From Candidatus Colimonas fimequi (lineage in GTDB: Bacteria > Bacillota > Clostridia > Peptostreptococcales > Anaerovoracaceae): a stretch of DNA of 9,580 nucleotides. The first letter of the stretch is position 1. Every line of letters starts with the position of its first letter. Under the pieces are notes generated by a model. It saw only the letters and a program-made list of their open reading frames with translations, did not search any database and was not told the DNA's origin. The position numbers and the translations under genes are program-made. Shown one piece after another: positions 1 through 5,853 of the stretch. The DNA lies in NCBI GenBank assembly GCA_018065295.1, contig JAGHTQ010000128.1, positions 1 to 9,580 of the forward strand, given 5' to 3'.

Positions 1-1517
1 TTACCTACAGTCTTATTATTCTTGTATGCTACAGTGTAGTCAGTACCCTTAACGAGAGTTGTACCTTCGTCATTCTTAACTGTTACTGCAGGGCTCTTAG
101 CGTTGCCGTCATAAGTGTAAGCAGCTGTGCTTAATGTAGCTGACGCGTATTCTGGCTGATATGACATCTTAATAGCGAAAAGCATTTCGCCGTTAAGCCA
201 ATTATATCCTTCGACAACATATGGATTCTGAATCTGAATATAGTCACCCTTGCCATCATTATTAGCATCAACTTTAACTGTCACTGACTTGGCACCCTTA
301 GTAGGATCATCAACGGCTCCTGCCAGGTATTCACCTGCACCATCGTAGTTGTAAACCAGGCATTCTTCACTCAGATTGAGAGTTACTTCATCAGTACCCT
401 TAGGAACTACCAGATCCATAACCTTGTACATGTTTGTTGTGCCAGCCATGAAATCAGAATAAGGGTATTCTTCATCGCTCTTAATCATCTTGCCAACATT
501 TGCAGTAGCTGAAACTGGGTTGAGCTTAACAGCATAACGTAATTTACCGTCGCGCCAAGCAGTACCCTGTACAATGTACGGATTCTGAACCTGGATATAG
601 TCACCCTTACCATCATTATTAGCGTCAACCTTAACTGTTACTGACTTAGTACCCTTAGTAGGATCATCAACAGCTCCTGCCAGGTATTCACCTGCACCGT
701 CGTAATTATAGAACAGACAGTCTTTGTCCACATTCAGAGTAACTTCATCGGCACACGCTGGAACATTCAGCTGGTATACAGGATAATTATCTAAAGTACC
801 CGCATTGAAATCATAATATGAATATGTTTCGCTGATCAGCTTACCGCTGCCATAAATAGTTGAAAGCTGTGGCAGTGGCTCTGGTACTGGATCATCGCCT
901 TCACCGTCATTACCTGTTCCAACATTGATGAAGAAGTAGTAATACTCATCATTCTCAGTGTAAACAAGAAAACCGTAAGTGTTATTATAGTCGTTACTGT
1001 CATCTTCAAGGATGCCATCATCAAGGAACTCGTCGATAACATCGCGACTTGCCTTGAATGATGAATACACAGGACATGTATTCTCTGCCATTACAGTTTC
1101 ATCTGCCATCATGTCGTAACGAGAAATCGTGAAAATATCGTCGGCTTCAAAATCTGTGAACTGTACACTAGTTGTACCTGCTGGTACAGTTGCATAATAC
1201 ACAGCATCACCTTCATATTCACCAATCTTTGTGCTGCCAGAAATAGTAACCGCTTCAGCGCCATCTACTGAATTGTCCATTGGCTGCAGTTCTGTGTCGC
1301 CTTCAAGTGCTTCATTTGCTGCTGGAGCTTCTGCTGCCTCGTCTTCTACTACCGCTTCAGCTTCAGCCTGCTCTTCATCTGTCACTTCCTGAACAACTGG
1401 TGTTGTTTCTTCAACTGCTGGCGCTTCCACGTCTGCGAATGTCGCTACAGTTCCCGCAAACATCATTGATGCTGCAACAACAGCTGAAGTAAGCAGTGAA
1501 ATAAATCTCTTCTTCAT
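1..1517 (-). CDS. Secreted repeat protein with tandem 119-residue repeats (3' end beyond window)
   Basis: The frame is open from an ATG at 1515-1517 to the window edge, giving 505 codons with no stop. AAGGAAGG at about 1525-1534 is a good ribosome binding site. Residues 1-28 (MKKRF, then a hydrophobic stretch ending ATFA) form a signal peptide, probably cut before D29. Residues 29 to about 85 are a Glu/Ala/Val-rich acidic linker. A beta-rich region follows (about 85-220), then two tandem repeats (about 225-343 and 344-462) sharing the motifs YNYDGAGEYLAGAVDDPTKG and DANNDGKGDYIQ. The visible end (YDGNAKSPAVTVK, then KGTDYTVAYKNN) resembles the start of an Ig-like module common in clostridial surface proteins. 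It is the fourth gene of the B12-riboswitch operon, 50 bases after the propeller gene. I do not recognise a specific function; an extracellular adhesion, scaffold or binding role is inferred. Anchoring signals, if any, lie outside the window. Confidence 0.85.
   Translation of the reverse strand, partial: MKKRFISLLTSAVVAASMMFAGTVATFADVEAPAVEETTPVVQEVTDEEQAEAEAVVEDEAAEAPAANEALEGDTELQPMDNSVDGAEAVTISGSTKIGEYEGDAVYYATVPAGTTSVQFTDFEADDIFTISRYDMMADETVMAENTCPVYSSFKASRDVIDEFLDDGILEDDSNDYNNTYGFLVYTENDEYYYFFINVGTGNDGEGDDPVPEPLPQLSTIYGSGKLISETYSYYDFNAGTLDNYPVYQLNVPACADEVTLNVDKDCLFYNYDGAGEYLAGAVDDPTKGTKSVTVKVDANNDGKGDYIQVQNPYIVQGTAWRDGKLRYAVKLNPVSATANVGKMIKSDEEYPYSDFMAGTTNMYKVMDLVVPKGTDEVTLNLSEECLVYNYDGAGEYLAGAVDDPTKGAKSVTVKVDANNDGKGDYIQIQNPYVVEGYNWLNGEMLFAIKMSYQPEYASATLSTAAYTYDGNAKSPAVTVKNDEGTTLVKGTDYTVAYKNNKTVG
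132..845 (-). repeat. Two tandem 357-bp coding repeats (119 aa each)
   Basis: Two adjacent units with a period of 357 bases lie inside the partial surface-protein gene. The best conserved cores are 239-365 and 596-722, about 90% identical by eye. Each encodes YNYDGAGEYLAGAVDDPTKG, then a DxNxDGxxD loop (D298-D306 and D417-D425) resembling calcium-binding loops of dockerin or EF-hand type. The outer parts of the units are more diverged, so the boundaries are approximate. Confidence 0.85.
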
Positions 1518-1567
1518 TTGTTATACCTTCCTTACTGTTAATGTATTCCCTAATGCCCCAATGATTA

Positions 1568-3286
1568 CTACTTAATCTTTACCTTCTTAGCACTGCTATA
1601 TGGACCATAGATCTTCATTCCGCTGACAGTCTTGTATTCACGAACCTTCACGTAGTAATACTTACCCTTAGTCAGTGACTTAATTACCTTCTTGTAAGTT
1701 GAATACTTGGTAATGTTCACGTACTTGATACCTGTCTTGAACTTAGAGTCCTTAGTGTAAGCGATTCTATAGCCAGTGGCCTTAGTGTCCTTAGTCCACT
1801 TAACAGTCATTTTCTTCTTGCCCGCAGTTACCTTAACGCCGCTTGCAGTCTTAGGAGTGATAGTTACTGTGATTTTCTTGGCAGCTGCCAGATAATCTTC
1901 TGTCTCTGCCGCATTTATTGTAACTATAGTTGTTCCGATAGCCTTAGGTGTCACAACGCCGCTTGCTGAAACTGTCGCTACACTTGGCTTAGAAGATGTA
2001 TATGTCAGCTTACCAGCAGCCTTAGCATTCAGGTTTGACGCGCTGCTTGTAATAGTCTTGTTCACATTGTTTGCTGTAATCACCTGTTCTTCCTTCGGTG
2101 CGAAAACAGACTTAACAGCCATTAGATATCCGCTATCATTGCGGTAGTACATCATGTCCCCGTTAACGGCAATACTTGAGATGCAGAACTCCTTCATTTC
2201 ATCTCCAGGAACGAAGTAATCCTTGCCCTCTGAGGCGCTATAGATGCCACCCGGTTCCTTGTTATATGTACAGTACACATTACCCTCATGCAAAGCGATG
2301 AACTTAGCATCTCCAGGTGTCTTAAGTGTCTCCTCTACCTGACCAGTTGCCTGATCGATAACGCTAACGCCTTCTGTATTTCCTACATAGATCATTCCAT
2401 CTTCAACTAGAGGTGTGCACGTACTTACACCAGGAAGTGAAATTGTTCTCTCGATGGCCATCACGCCATCTTCATCCATGCTGCATTCGTACAGCTTCTT
2501 GCCCTTTGTTGAGAAATAGTATGAGCCGTTTGACTTGATGATTCCTGAACAAACTGATCCGTCAACTGCAAGTGCAGGCTCGATGTTGCTGATATCATCA
2601 TATGTTCCATTAAGGTCTATGCAGTAAATTGCTGCCTGACCGCTACATGGTGCTGCGTCTACTTCTTCCTCTGTTGCTGCTGAATTAGCACCGACAATGA
2701 GTCTGCTGCCTTCAATGTATGCGCCAGCCCAGTAGAATCCGTTGGCATCCTTAATCAGCTCAGTTGCTTCGTAAGTATCCAGACTGATCCTAGAGTATGT
2801 ACCGCCCTTGCGCTTAACCCATGAACCTACATAGATTGCATTTGTACCTTCATCATAGATAATTGGTGCGATAGTCTGATGTGACTCTTCGTCAGCAAAC
2901 TTAACCACCTTAAGTTCTTCCATAGTAGCTTTGTCAACGATTGAAACTGATGACTCGCTAAGTGGAATGAATACCTTGCCTCCACCAATTGTTACAGGAA
3001 TAGTTCCGTAATCTATGCTGCCCGTAATAGGTGCGCTCGCCTCTTCTTCGCCTGTCTGTGCATTAATTTTAAGAAGATTTGTTCCGTTAACTGTGTAGAC
3101 ATATCCATCGTCATACACAGGTGAAGTTGATGCATTAGGATAACCGCCCAGTTCCTTTGACCAAGCAAGTTCTCCCACCTTCTTAGTTGATAATCCTTCA
3201 TCTGCGAATACAGTAGCTGCTCCGCCCATTGTCATTGTAATTGCTACTACAATGGCAACAAAAATCGATAATAATCTCTTATTCAT
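1568..3286 (-). CDS. Secreted PQQ-like beta-propeller protein with Ig-like and Fn3-like C-terminal domains
   Basis: The product has 572 residues. The ATG is preceded by GGAGG about 10 bases upstream. Residues 1-28 form a signal peptide (MNKRLL, hydrophobic core, then TVFA before D29). From about 50 to 395 I count eight diverged repeats of the type 'P-hydrophobic-x-DG-x-(I/V)Y-(V/T)...(V/I)-x-(I/D)-x-TG'. Clear examples are SPVYDDGYVYTVNGTNLLKI, TPLVEDGMIYVGN and a final unit ending near residue 393, which suggests an eight-bladed PQQ-repeat-like propeller. Residues about 400-478 form a bacterial Ig-like (Big) domain with SSKPSVATVSASGVVTPKA. Residues about 480-572 form an Fn3-like domain (MTVKWTK, GYRIAY, YYVKVREY). 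There is no LPxTG motif, lipobox or C-terminal membrane segment, so it is probably released or held non-covalently. It starts 26 bases after the lipoprotein gene in the B12-riboswitch operon. The ligand is unknown; a role in corrinoid binding at the surface is inferred from context only. Confidence 0.85.
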   Translation of the reverse strand: MNKRLLSIFVAIVVAITMTMGGAATVFADEGLSTKKVGELAWSKELGGYPNASTSPVYDDGYVYTVNGTNLLKINAQTGEEEASAPITGSIDYGTIPVTIGGGKVFIPLSESSVSIVDKATMEELKVVKFADEESHQTIAPIIYDEGTNAIYVGSWVKRKGGTYSRISLDTYEATELIKDANGFYWAGAYIEGSRLIVGANSAATEEEVDAAPCSGQAAIYCIDLNGTYDDISNIEPALAVDGSVCSGIIKSNGSYYFSTKGKKLYECSMDEDGVMAIERTISLPGVSTCTPLVEDGMIYVGNTEGVSVIDQATGQVEETLKTPGDAKFIALHEGNVYCTYNKEPGGIYSASEGKDYFVPGDEMKEFCISSIAVNGDMMYYRNDSGYLMAVKSVFAPKEEQVITANNVNKTITSSASNLNAKAAGKLTYTSSKPSVATVSASGVVTPKAIGTTIVTINAAETEDYLAAAKKITVTITPKTASGVKVTAGKKKMTVKWTKDTKATGYRIAYTKDSKFKTGIKYVNITKYSTYKKVIKSLTKGKYYYVKVREYKTVSGMKIYGPYSSAKKVKIK

Positions 3287-3312
3287 TGTCGTCTATCCTC
3301 CAATACTGAAGA

Positions 3313-3915
3313 CTAATATGACTTAACGTAATCCCACTTAACTACGTCCCCACTCTGAACCTTATATTTGCCAGCGCTCATCTTAGGTGCACTGCCGTTC
3401 ACGTAGTACATCCATCCGCTAGTAGCACCTTCGTCGAACTCAAACTTGCCGTTTATACCTGCAACATAGACACCATACTGGGTGTTCTCTGCGCTTACAC
3501 TTGCCCCAGTCTTCTTGAGAACTGAATATGCTGTATCCCCACCTGTTAATTCAATTTCCTTCTTGCTACAATATCCTTCGACTGATACATAGCAAACCTT
3601 AGCTGATTCTGTTACGGCTTGAGTCTCGGCCTTAGTTGTTGCCTGAGTTGTTGCCTTAGTCGACTTAGTAGCCTTGGTTGCCTTAGTAGCCTTGGTTGTG
3701 GCTTCAGTTGTCTTCTCTGTTGTTGTCTCTGTAGTCGCTTCAGTTGTCTCAGATGTTTCTTCTGTTTCTGTTACAGTTGTTTCAACCTGAGCCTGCAGTG
3801 TCGCTTCATCATTAGCCTGATCGCTAGCGCCACATCCTACTGCCGCGAACATCATGACTACTGCCATGAGAACAACTAACAATACCGATAAACTTCTCTT
3901 GCTTAAATTCTTCAT
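3313..3915 (-). CDS. DUF4430 (transcobalamin-like) lipoprotein
   Basis: The product has 200 residues. The N-terminus (MKNLSKRS, hydrophobic run, FAAVGC) is a lipoprotein signal with C28 as the lipidated cysteine, so the protein should sit on the outer face of the membrane. Residues about 29-105 are a Thr/Glu then Thr/Lys/Ala-rich spacer with near-tandem TKA units, probably a stalk through the cell wall. Residues about 107-200 match DUF4430, seen in GGDTAYSVLKKTGA, YVAGINGKFEFDEG, SGWMYYVNG and the closing QSGDVVKWDYV. This family is related to the C-terminal beta domain of the vertebrate B12 carriers intrinsic factor and transcobalamin. C108 and C116 could form a disulfide. It follows the Cys-rich gene by 7 bases and is controlled by the B12 riboswitch upstream, which strongly suggests a cobalamin-capture role. 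Ligand binding itself is inferred, since not all DUF4430 proteins are known to bind B12. Confidence 0.88.
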   Translation of the reverse strand: MKNLSKRSLSVLLVVLMAVVMMFAAVGCGASDQANDEATLQAQVETTVTETEETSETTEATTETTTEKTTEATTKATKATKATKSTKATTQATTKAETQAVTESAKVCYVSVEGYCSKKEIELTGGDTAYSVLKKTGASVSAENTQYGVYVAGINGKFEFDEGATSGWMYYVNGSAPKMSAGKYKVQSGDVVKWDYVKSY

Positions 3916-3922
3916 GTCTTAC

Positions 3923-4195
3923 CTACTTCTCTTCAATATTTATAGCAACTCTCGCCGCTATTTCTCCCCATCTGGAGGCGATGTAATCTGCCGCATCCTT
4001 AGAATGAGGGATTTCGCATCCTGTGCAATCTTTAATTCCCTGCGCCGTGAAAGTGAATCCTCCGCCGCACTCCTCGCCTAGAACGTATAGCGGGCAGTAG
4101 CAGAAGAGACAATTAAACTCCGCAGGTTCCTTTGTCCTATGACAAGGGAAATATTCACATTCTCTATTGCTAAAAAACTTGCTGCTATTATCCAT
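3923..4195 (-). CDS. Small cysteine-rich putative metal-binding protein (PF04071-like)
   Basis: The product has 90 residues with no signal peptide or membrane segment, so it is cytoplasmic. Eight cysteines are visible: C13, C18, C29, C32, C34, C43, C57 and C60. They lie in the motifs CEYFPCH, FNCLFCYCPLY, ECGGG and KDCTGCEIPH. The pattern and length match the 'cysteine-rich small domain' family (PF04071), thought to bind a metal, probably zinc or an iron-sulfur centre. From memory, relatives occur near cobalamin genes in archaea and clostridia; this should be confirmed by search. It is the first gene after the B12 riboswitch, with GAGGAAGG just before the ATG, and its stop lies 7 bases before the lipoprotein start. 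The biochemical function is unknown. A role in cobalt or corrinoid handling inside the cell is inferred from regulation. Confidence 0.85.
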   Translation of the reverse strand: MDNSSKFFSNRECEYFPCHRTKEPAEFNCLFCYCPLYVLGEECGGGFTFTAQGIKDCTGCEIPHSKDAADYIASRWGEIAARVAINIEEK

Positions 4196-4218
4196 TGCCT
4201 TCCTCTGATCAATTAACT

Positions 4219-4242
4219 AAAAAAGCACCTGCTCCCAGGTGC
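4219..4242 (-). terminator. Intrinsic terminator of the cobalamin riboswitch
   Basis: On the minus strand a perfect 7-bp stem GCACCTG/CAGGTGC with a 4-base loop is followed by six T. It lies between the aptamer and the first gene's ribosome binding site, where a B12-dependent attenuator is expected. With ligand bound, transcription should stop here. Confidence 0.88.
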
Positions 4243-4245
4243 CAT

Positions 4246-4303
4246 ACGTTTAAATACACTAAAACCTCACCAAATACCCTGCGGATATTTCGTGAGTAAA
4301 CGT
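4246..4303 (-). promoter_or_regulatory. Riboswitch expression platform: nested hairpin
   Basis: Between aptamer and terminator, a 7-bp outer stem (TAAACGT at 4297-4303 with ACGTTTA at 4246-4252, plus-strand letters) encloses an inner hairpin at 4266-4296 (CTCAC/GTGAG, one mismatch, then AAATA/TATTT). It does not overlap the terminator stem, so it is not a simple antiterminator by itself. It may compete with another pairing, or guide folding of the terminator. Confidence 0.5.
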
Positions 4304-4328
4304 CGTCCTACCTCAGAAGACTTATTCT

Positions 4329-4513
4329 TCGAGTTAACAGGTCTCCCGACTCGATCCTCAAACCTACAGAATGCCTTCCCCAGATTTCTCCCAGTGGCTT
4401 GCGCTCAATCATGCCAAGTTTCTCGCATCCATCGTCGCCAATTCCTTCGTAGATCACACGGTTGCTGAGACACAGCGCTGGATTCTCACCAGCTTCCGAA
4501 ATGTCGTACTCGA
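4329..4513 (-). ncRNA. Cobalamin (B12) riboswitch aptamer
   Basis: Read on the minus strand, the leader carries the hallmarks of the cobalamin riboswitch (Rfam RF00174 type) in the right order: GGTGAGAATCC (4480-4490), a CTCAGCAACCGTGTG segment resembling the usual CCGCCACUGU region, GCCACTG (4392-4398), GGGAAGG (4374-4380) and the B12 box GAGTCGGGAGACCTG (4338-4352). A closing P1 stem is visible as TCGAGT (4508-4513) pairing with ACTCGA (4329-4334). The aptamer is followed by a terminator and four co-directional genes, so bound cobalamin most likely reduces their expression. An apparent 84-codon open frame across this RNA (4308-4562) has no coding support. Confidence 0.95.
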
Positions 4514-4529
4514 TTATTAATTTGTACTG

Positions 4530-4559
4530 TTGAATTCTATCATATAAGTAGGCTAAAAT
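4530..4559 (+). promoter_or_regulatory. Possible promoter for the Nudix gene, overlapping the B12-operon promoter
   Basis: On the plus strand TTGAAT (4530-4535), an 18-base spacer and TAAAAT (4554-4559) resemble a sigma-A promoter. The start would fall near 4566, giving a very short leader that just includes GAGGTG. It overlaps the opposite-strand promoter almost completely. The sequence is AT-rich, so chance similarity is possible. Confidence 0.4.
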
Positions 4560-4562
4560 CAA
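4534..4562 (-). promoter_or_regulatory. Sigma-A type promoter for the B12 operon
   Basis: On the minus strand TTGATT (4557-4562), a 17-base spacer and TAGAAT (4534-4539) preceded by TGA (extended -10) form a good housekeeping promoter. Transcription would start near 4527, about 14 bases before the aptamer's P1 stem. Confidence 0.75.
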
Positions 4563-4578
4563 ACATGAGGTGATAATA

Positions 4579-5034
4579 ATGAAAGAAACAACTCTTTGTT
4601 ATTTAGAAAAAGACAATAAATATCTCATGCTCCACCGTACCAAGAAGAAGAACGACTTTAACGAAGGCAAATGGATCGGTGTTGGCGGCAAATTCGAAGA
4701 AGGGGAAACAGCCGATGAATGTGCAGTTCGCGAGGTTCTCGAAGAGACTGGAATCCGAATGAACTCATTCCGTAAGCGTGCTGTAATCGACTTCATATCA
4801 GATACATTCCCTGACGAAATCATGCACCTTTATACCTGCGATGATTTCGATAAAATCACAGAACCAATCTCTGATGAGGGACACCTGGAGTGGATCGACA
4901 AGGACAAGGTCCTTGACCTGCCACTGTGGGAAGGCGATGTGATATTTTTGCGCTATCTTCTTGAGGATAGAAACTATTTCGAATTGCGACTTAATTACCA
5001 CGAGTTCGACCTTGTTGACTGGGAACTGAAATAA
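4579..5034 (+). CDS. Nudix hydrolase, MutX/MutT-like (8-oxo-dGTP diphosphatase type)
   Basis: The product has 151 residues from the ATG at 4579. GAGGTG (4567-4572) is ideally placed for that start; an in-frame GTG at 4570 lies inside this site and is unlikely. The complete Nudix box GX5EX7REUXEEXGU is present: G37, E43, R51, E52, E55, E56, G58, I59. E52, E55 and E56 are the expected magnesium ligands. The N-terminal LMLHRTKKKNDFNEGKWIGV and the late EWIDKDKVLDLPLWEGD are close to streptococcal MutX and related cytoplasmic enzymes that hydrolyse oxidised purine nucleoside triphosphates to monophosphates, lowering mutation. The gene is monocistronic, divergent from the B12 operon and closed by a terminator at 5127-5155. 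The exact substrate cannot be proved from sequence. Confidence 0.92.
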   Translation: MKETTLCYLEKDNKYLMLHRTKKKNDFNEGKWIGVGGKFEEGETADECAVREVLEETGIRMNSFRKRAVIDFISDTFPDEIMHLYTCDDFDKITEPISDEGHLEWIDKDKVLDLPLWEGDVIFLRYLLEDRNYFELRLNYHEFDLVDWELK

Positions 5035-5113
5035 GGAGCGATGCCAGACCTGAAGGACTGGCACACGCGGGAATACAAGGAGCGATGCCAGACCTGAAGG
5101 ACTGGCACACGCG
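5033..5113. repeat. Two identical 37-bp direct repeats with internal hairpins
   Basis: Identical 37-base units lie at 5033-5069 and 5077-5113, separated by 7 bases; the first begins inside the Nudix stop codon. Each holds the inverted repeat TGCCAG...CTGGCA, extended inward by two more pairs after one mismatch, with a 4-base loop, and flanked by GCG/CGC. A diverged third copy is at 5731-5767. They lie in the 3' untranslated region of the Nudix gene, upstream of its terminator. Function is unknown; a REP-like palindromic element or RNA-processing hairpin is plausible. Confidence 0.85.
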
Positions 5114-5126
5114 AACTAAATAAAAT

Positions 5127-5155
5127 AACGCTCTAGGCAAGCTGCTTAGAGCGTT
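5127..5155. terminator. Bidirectional terminator between convergent genes
   Basis: A 9-bp perfect stem AACGCTCTA/TAGAGCGTT has an 11-base loop in which GCA/TGC can also pair. It is followed by TTGTTTTCTTGTTT on the plus strand and by ATTTTATTT on the minus strand. It separates the Nudix gene (plus) from the YcxB-like gene (minus) and could serve both. Confidence 0.88.
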
Positions 5156-5167
5156 TTGTTTTCTTGT

Positions 5168-5716
5168 TTATTCTTCTACGTTCGCGTTCTTATTAACGTC
5201 GTCATAGTCAGTGTATTTAACGTATTCCTGAAGAATCTCTCTGATAGCTTCAACCTGTGAAGGTCTCATTGTTCTCTTCGGAATGCAAACTGTAGTGTAT
5301 GAGTTAGGTCTGATGGCGAAGCTGTCTCTAAGTTCTACCGCTCTGGCATTCTTGTCCTGCTTCAGATCGTCTTCCTGACCCGCCAGAATAATCTTACCTG
5401 TTGAAGTAATAGCCACTTCGTAAGTACCATTGATTCTGGCTACCATATTGGCACCCTTCTTGGCCTTAATTACCGGCATATAGAACAGGTATAATGTCAT
5501 GAGTACCGCAATGATAATCATTAAGAACATGTAGAATCTCTCTGGATCCATGATGAACATGATCATGCAGATAACTGTAACTGCAACAATTCCTGCCATG
5601 AGTGCATACTTAACCTTCTTAGTGTATCTCATAGCGAGAGCCAGGAAAGCATCATATGCTTCCTGATATGTGAGTGAATATCTAAATGTGTATTTCTTAT
5701 CCATTCCGCCTGGCAT
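5168..5716 (-). CDS. YcxB-like small membrane protein
   Basis: The product has 182 residues when started at the ATG at 5714-5716, which is preceded by AAGGAGG at 5722-5728 with a 5-base gap. An upstream in-frame ATG at 5762-5764 would add 16 residues translated from the hairpin repeat and lacks such a site. Residues about 6-30 (KKYTFRYSLTYQEAYDAF) form the N-terminal segment. Two membrane helices span about 36-56 and 60-80. The C-terminal cytoplasmic domain (about 95-165) carries the YcxB-like features: a GTYEVAITSTGKI strand, then IPKRTM at 145-150 followed by a helix (VEAIREILQEYVKY). Relatives are common in Firmicutes and have no established function. The gene stands alone between two terminators, with a copy of the hairpin repeat just upstream of its ribosome binding site. 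Confidence 0.82.
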   Translation of the reverse strand: MPGGMDKKYTFRYSLTYQEAYDAFLALAMRYTKKVKYALMAGIVAVTVICMIMFIMDPERFYMFLMIIIAVLMTLYLFYMPVIKAKKGANMVARINGTYEVAITSTGKIILAGQEDDLKQDKNARAVELRDSFAIRPNSYTTVCIPKRTMRPSQVEAIREILQEYVKYTDYDDVNKNANVEE

Positions 5717-5730
5717 AATAGCCTCCTTCA

Positions 5731-5767
5731 GTGGTGCGGTGCCCGAACTAAAGTTCCTGCACACGCC
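5731..5767. repeat. Third, diverged copy of the 37-bp hairpin repeat
   Basis: Aligned without gaps to the copies at 5033-5113, this unit matches at 25 of 37 positions by my count. The ends (GCGTGTGC and GGCA-CGC on the minus strand) are conserved. One inner pair changes from C-G to A-T on both sides, so pairing is kept there, while two outer pairs become mismatched. It ends 3 bases before the ribosome binding site of the YcxB-like gene. Confidence 0.7.
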
Positions 5768-5781
5768 AATTCTAAAATAAT

Positions 5782-5809
5782 AATCCGTGGACCTGCTGGT
5801 CCACGGATT
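5782..5809 (-). terminator. Terminator of the BCCT transporter operon
   Basis: A perfect 12-bp stem AATCCGTGGACC/GGTCCACGGATT with loop TGCT lies 44 bases after the stop of the transporter gene. On the minus strand it is followed by ATTATTTT, a reasonable T-rich tail, so the transporter operon most likely ends here. Confidence 0.88.
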
Positions 5810-5810
5810 T

Positions 5811-5819
5811 ATTATATCA
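5811..5819 (-). promoter_or_regulatory. Possible extended -10 promoter element for the YcxB-like gene
   Basis: On the minus strand TGATATAAT (TGn plus consensus TATAAT) lies directly upstream of the terminator hairpin; TTAACA sits 15 bases before it, which is short for a -35. Transcription would begin at the hairpin itself, which is odd, so this may be chance. No better promoter was seen for the YcxB-like gene. Confidence 0.3.
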
Positions 5820-5853
5820 CATTATTACTAATGTTAATTCGCTAAATTAAGCA

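Noticed and set aside
1280..1492. A plus-strand Leu/Gln-rich open frame that could look like a membrane peptide.
   Set aside because: It is the antisense of the Glu/Ala-rich linker and signal peptide of the repeat protein, with no ribosome binding site.
3619..3879. A plus-strand open frame rich in Cys, Ser and Leu.
   Set aside because: It is the antisense of the Thr/Lys-rich linker of the DUF4430 lipoprotein; the composition follows from the repeated codons.
4308..4562. An 84-codon minus-strand open frame across the leader of the B12 operon.
   Set aside because: It coincides with the cobalamin riboswitch and its promoter, has no ribosome binding site and resembles no protein.
5033..5113. 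A minimal CRISPR array (two repeats with a spacer).
   Set aside because: The separation is only 7 bases, there are just two adjacent copies and no cas genes; the diverged copy elsewhere fits a dispersed hairpin repeat.
5717..5764. A 16-residue N-terminal extension of the YcxB-like protein.
   Set aside because: It would be translated from the hairpin repeat; AAGGAGG at 5722-5728 clearly selects the ATG at 5714-5716.
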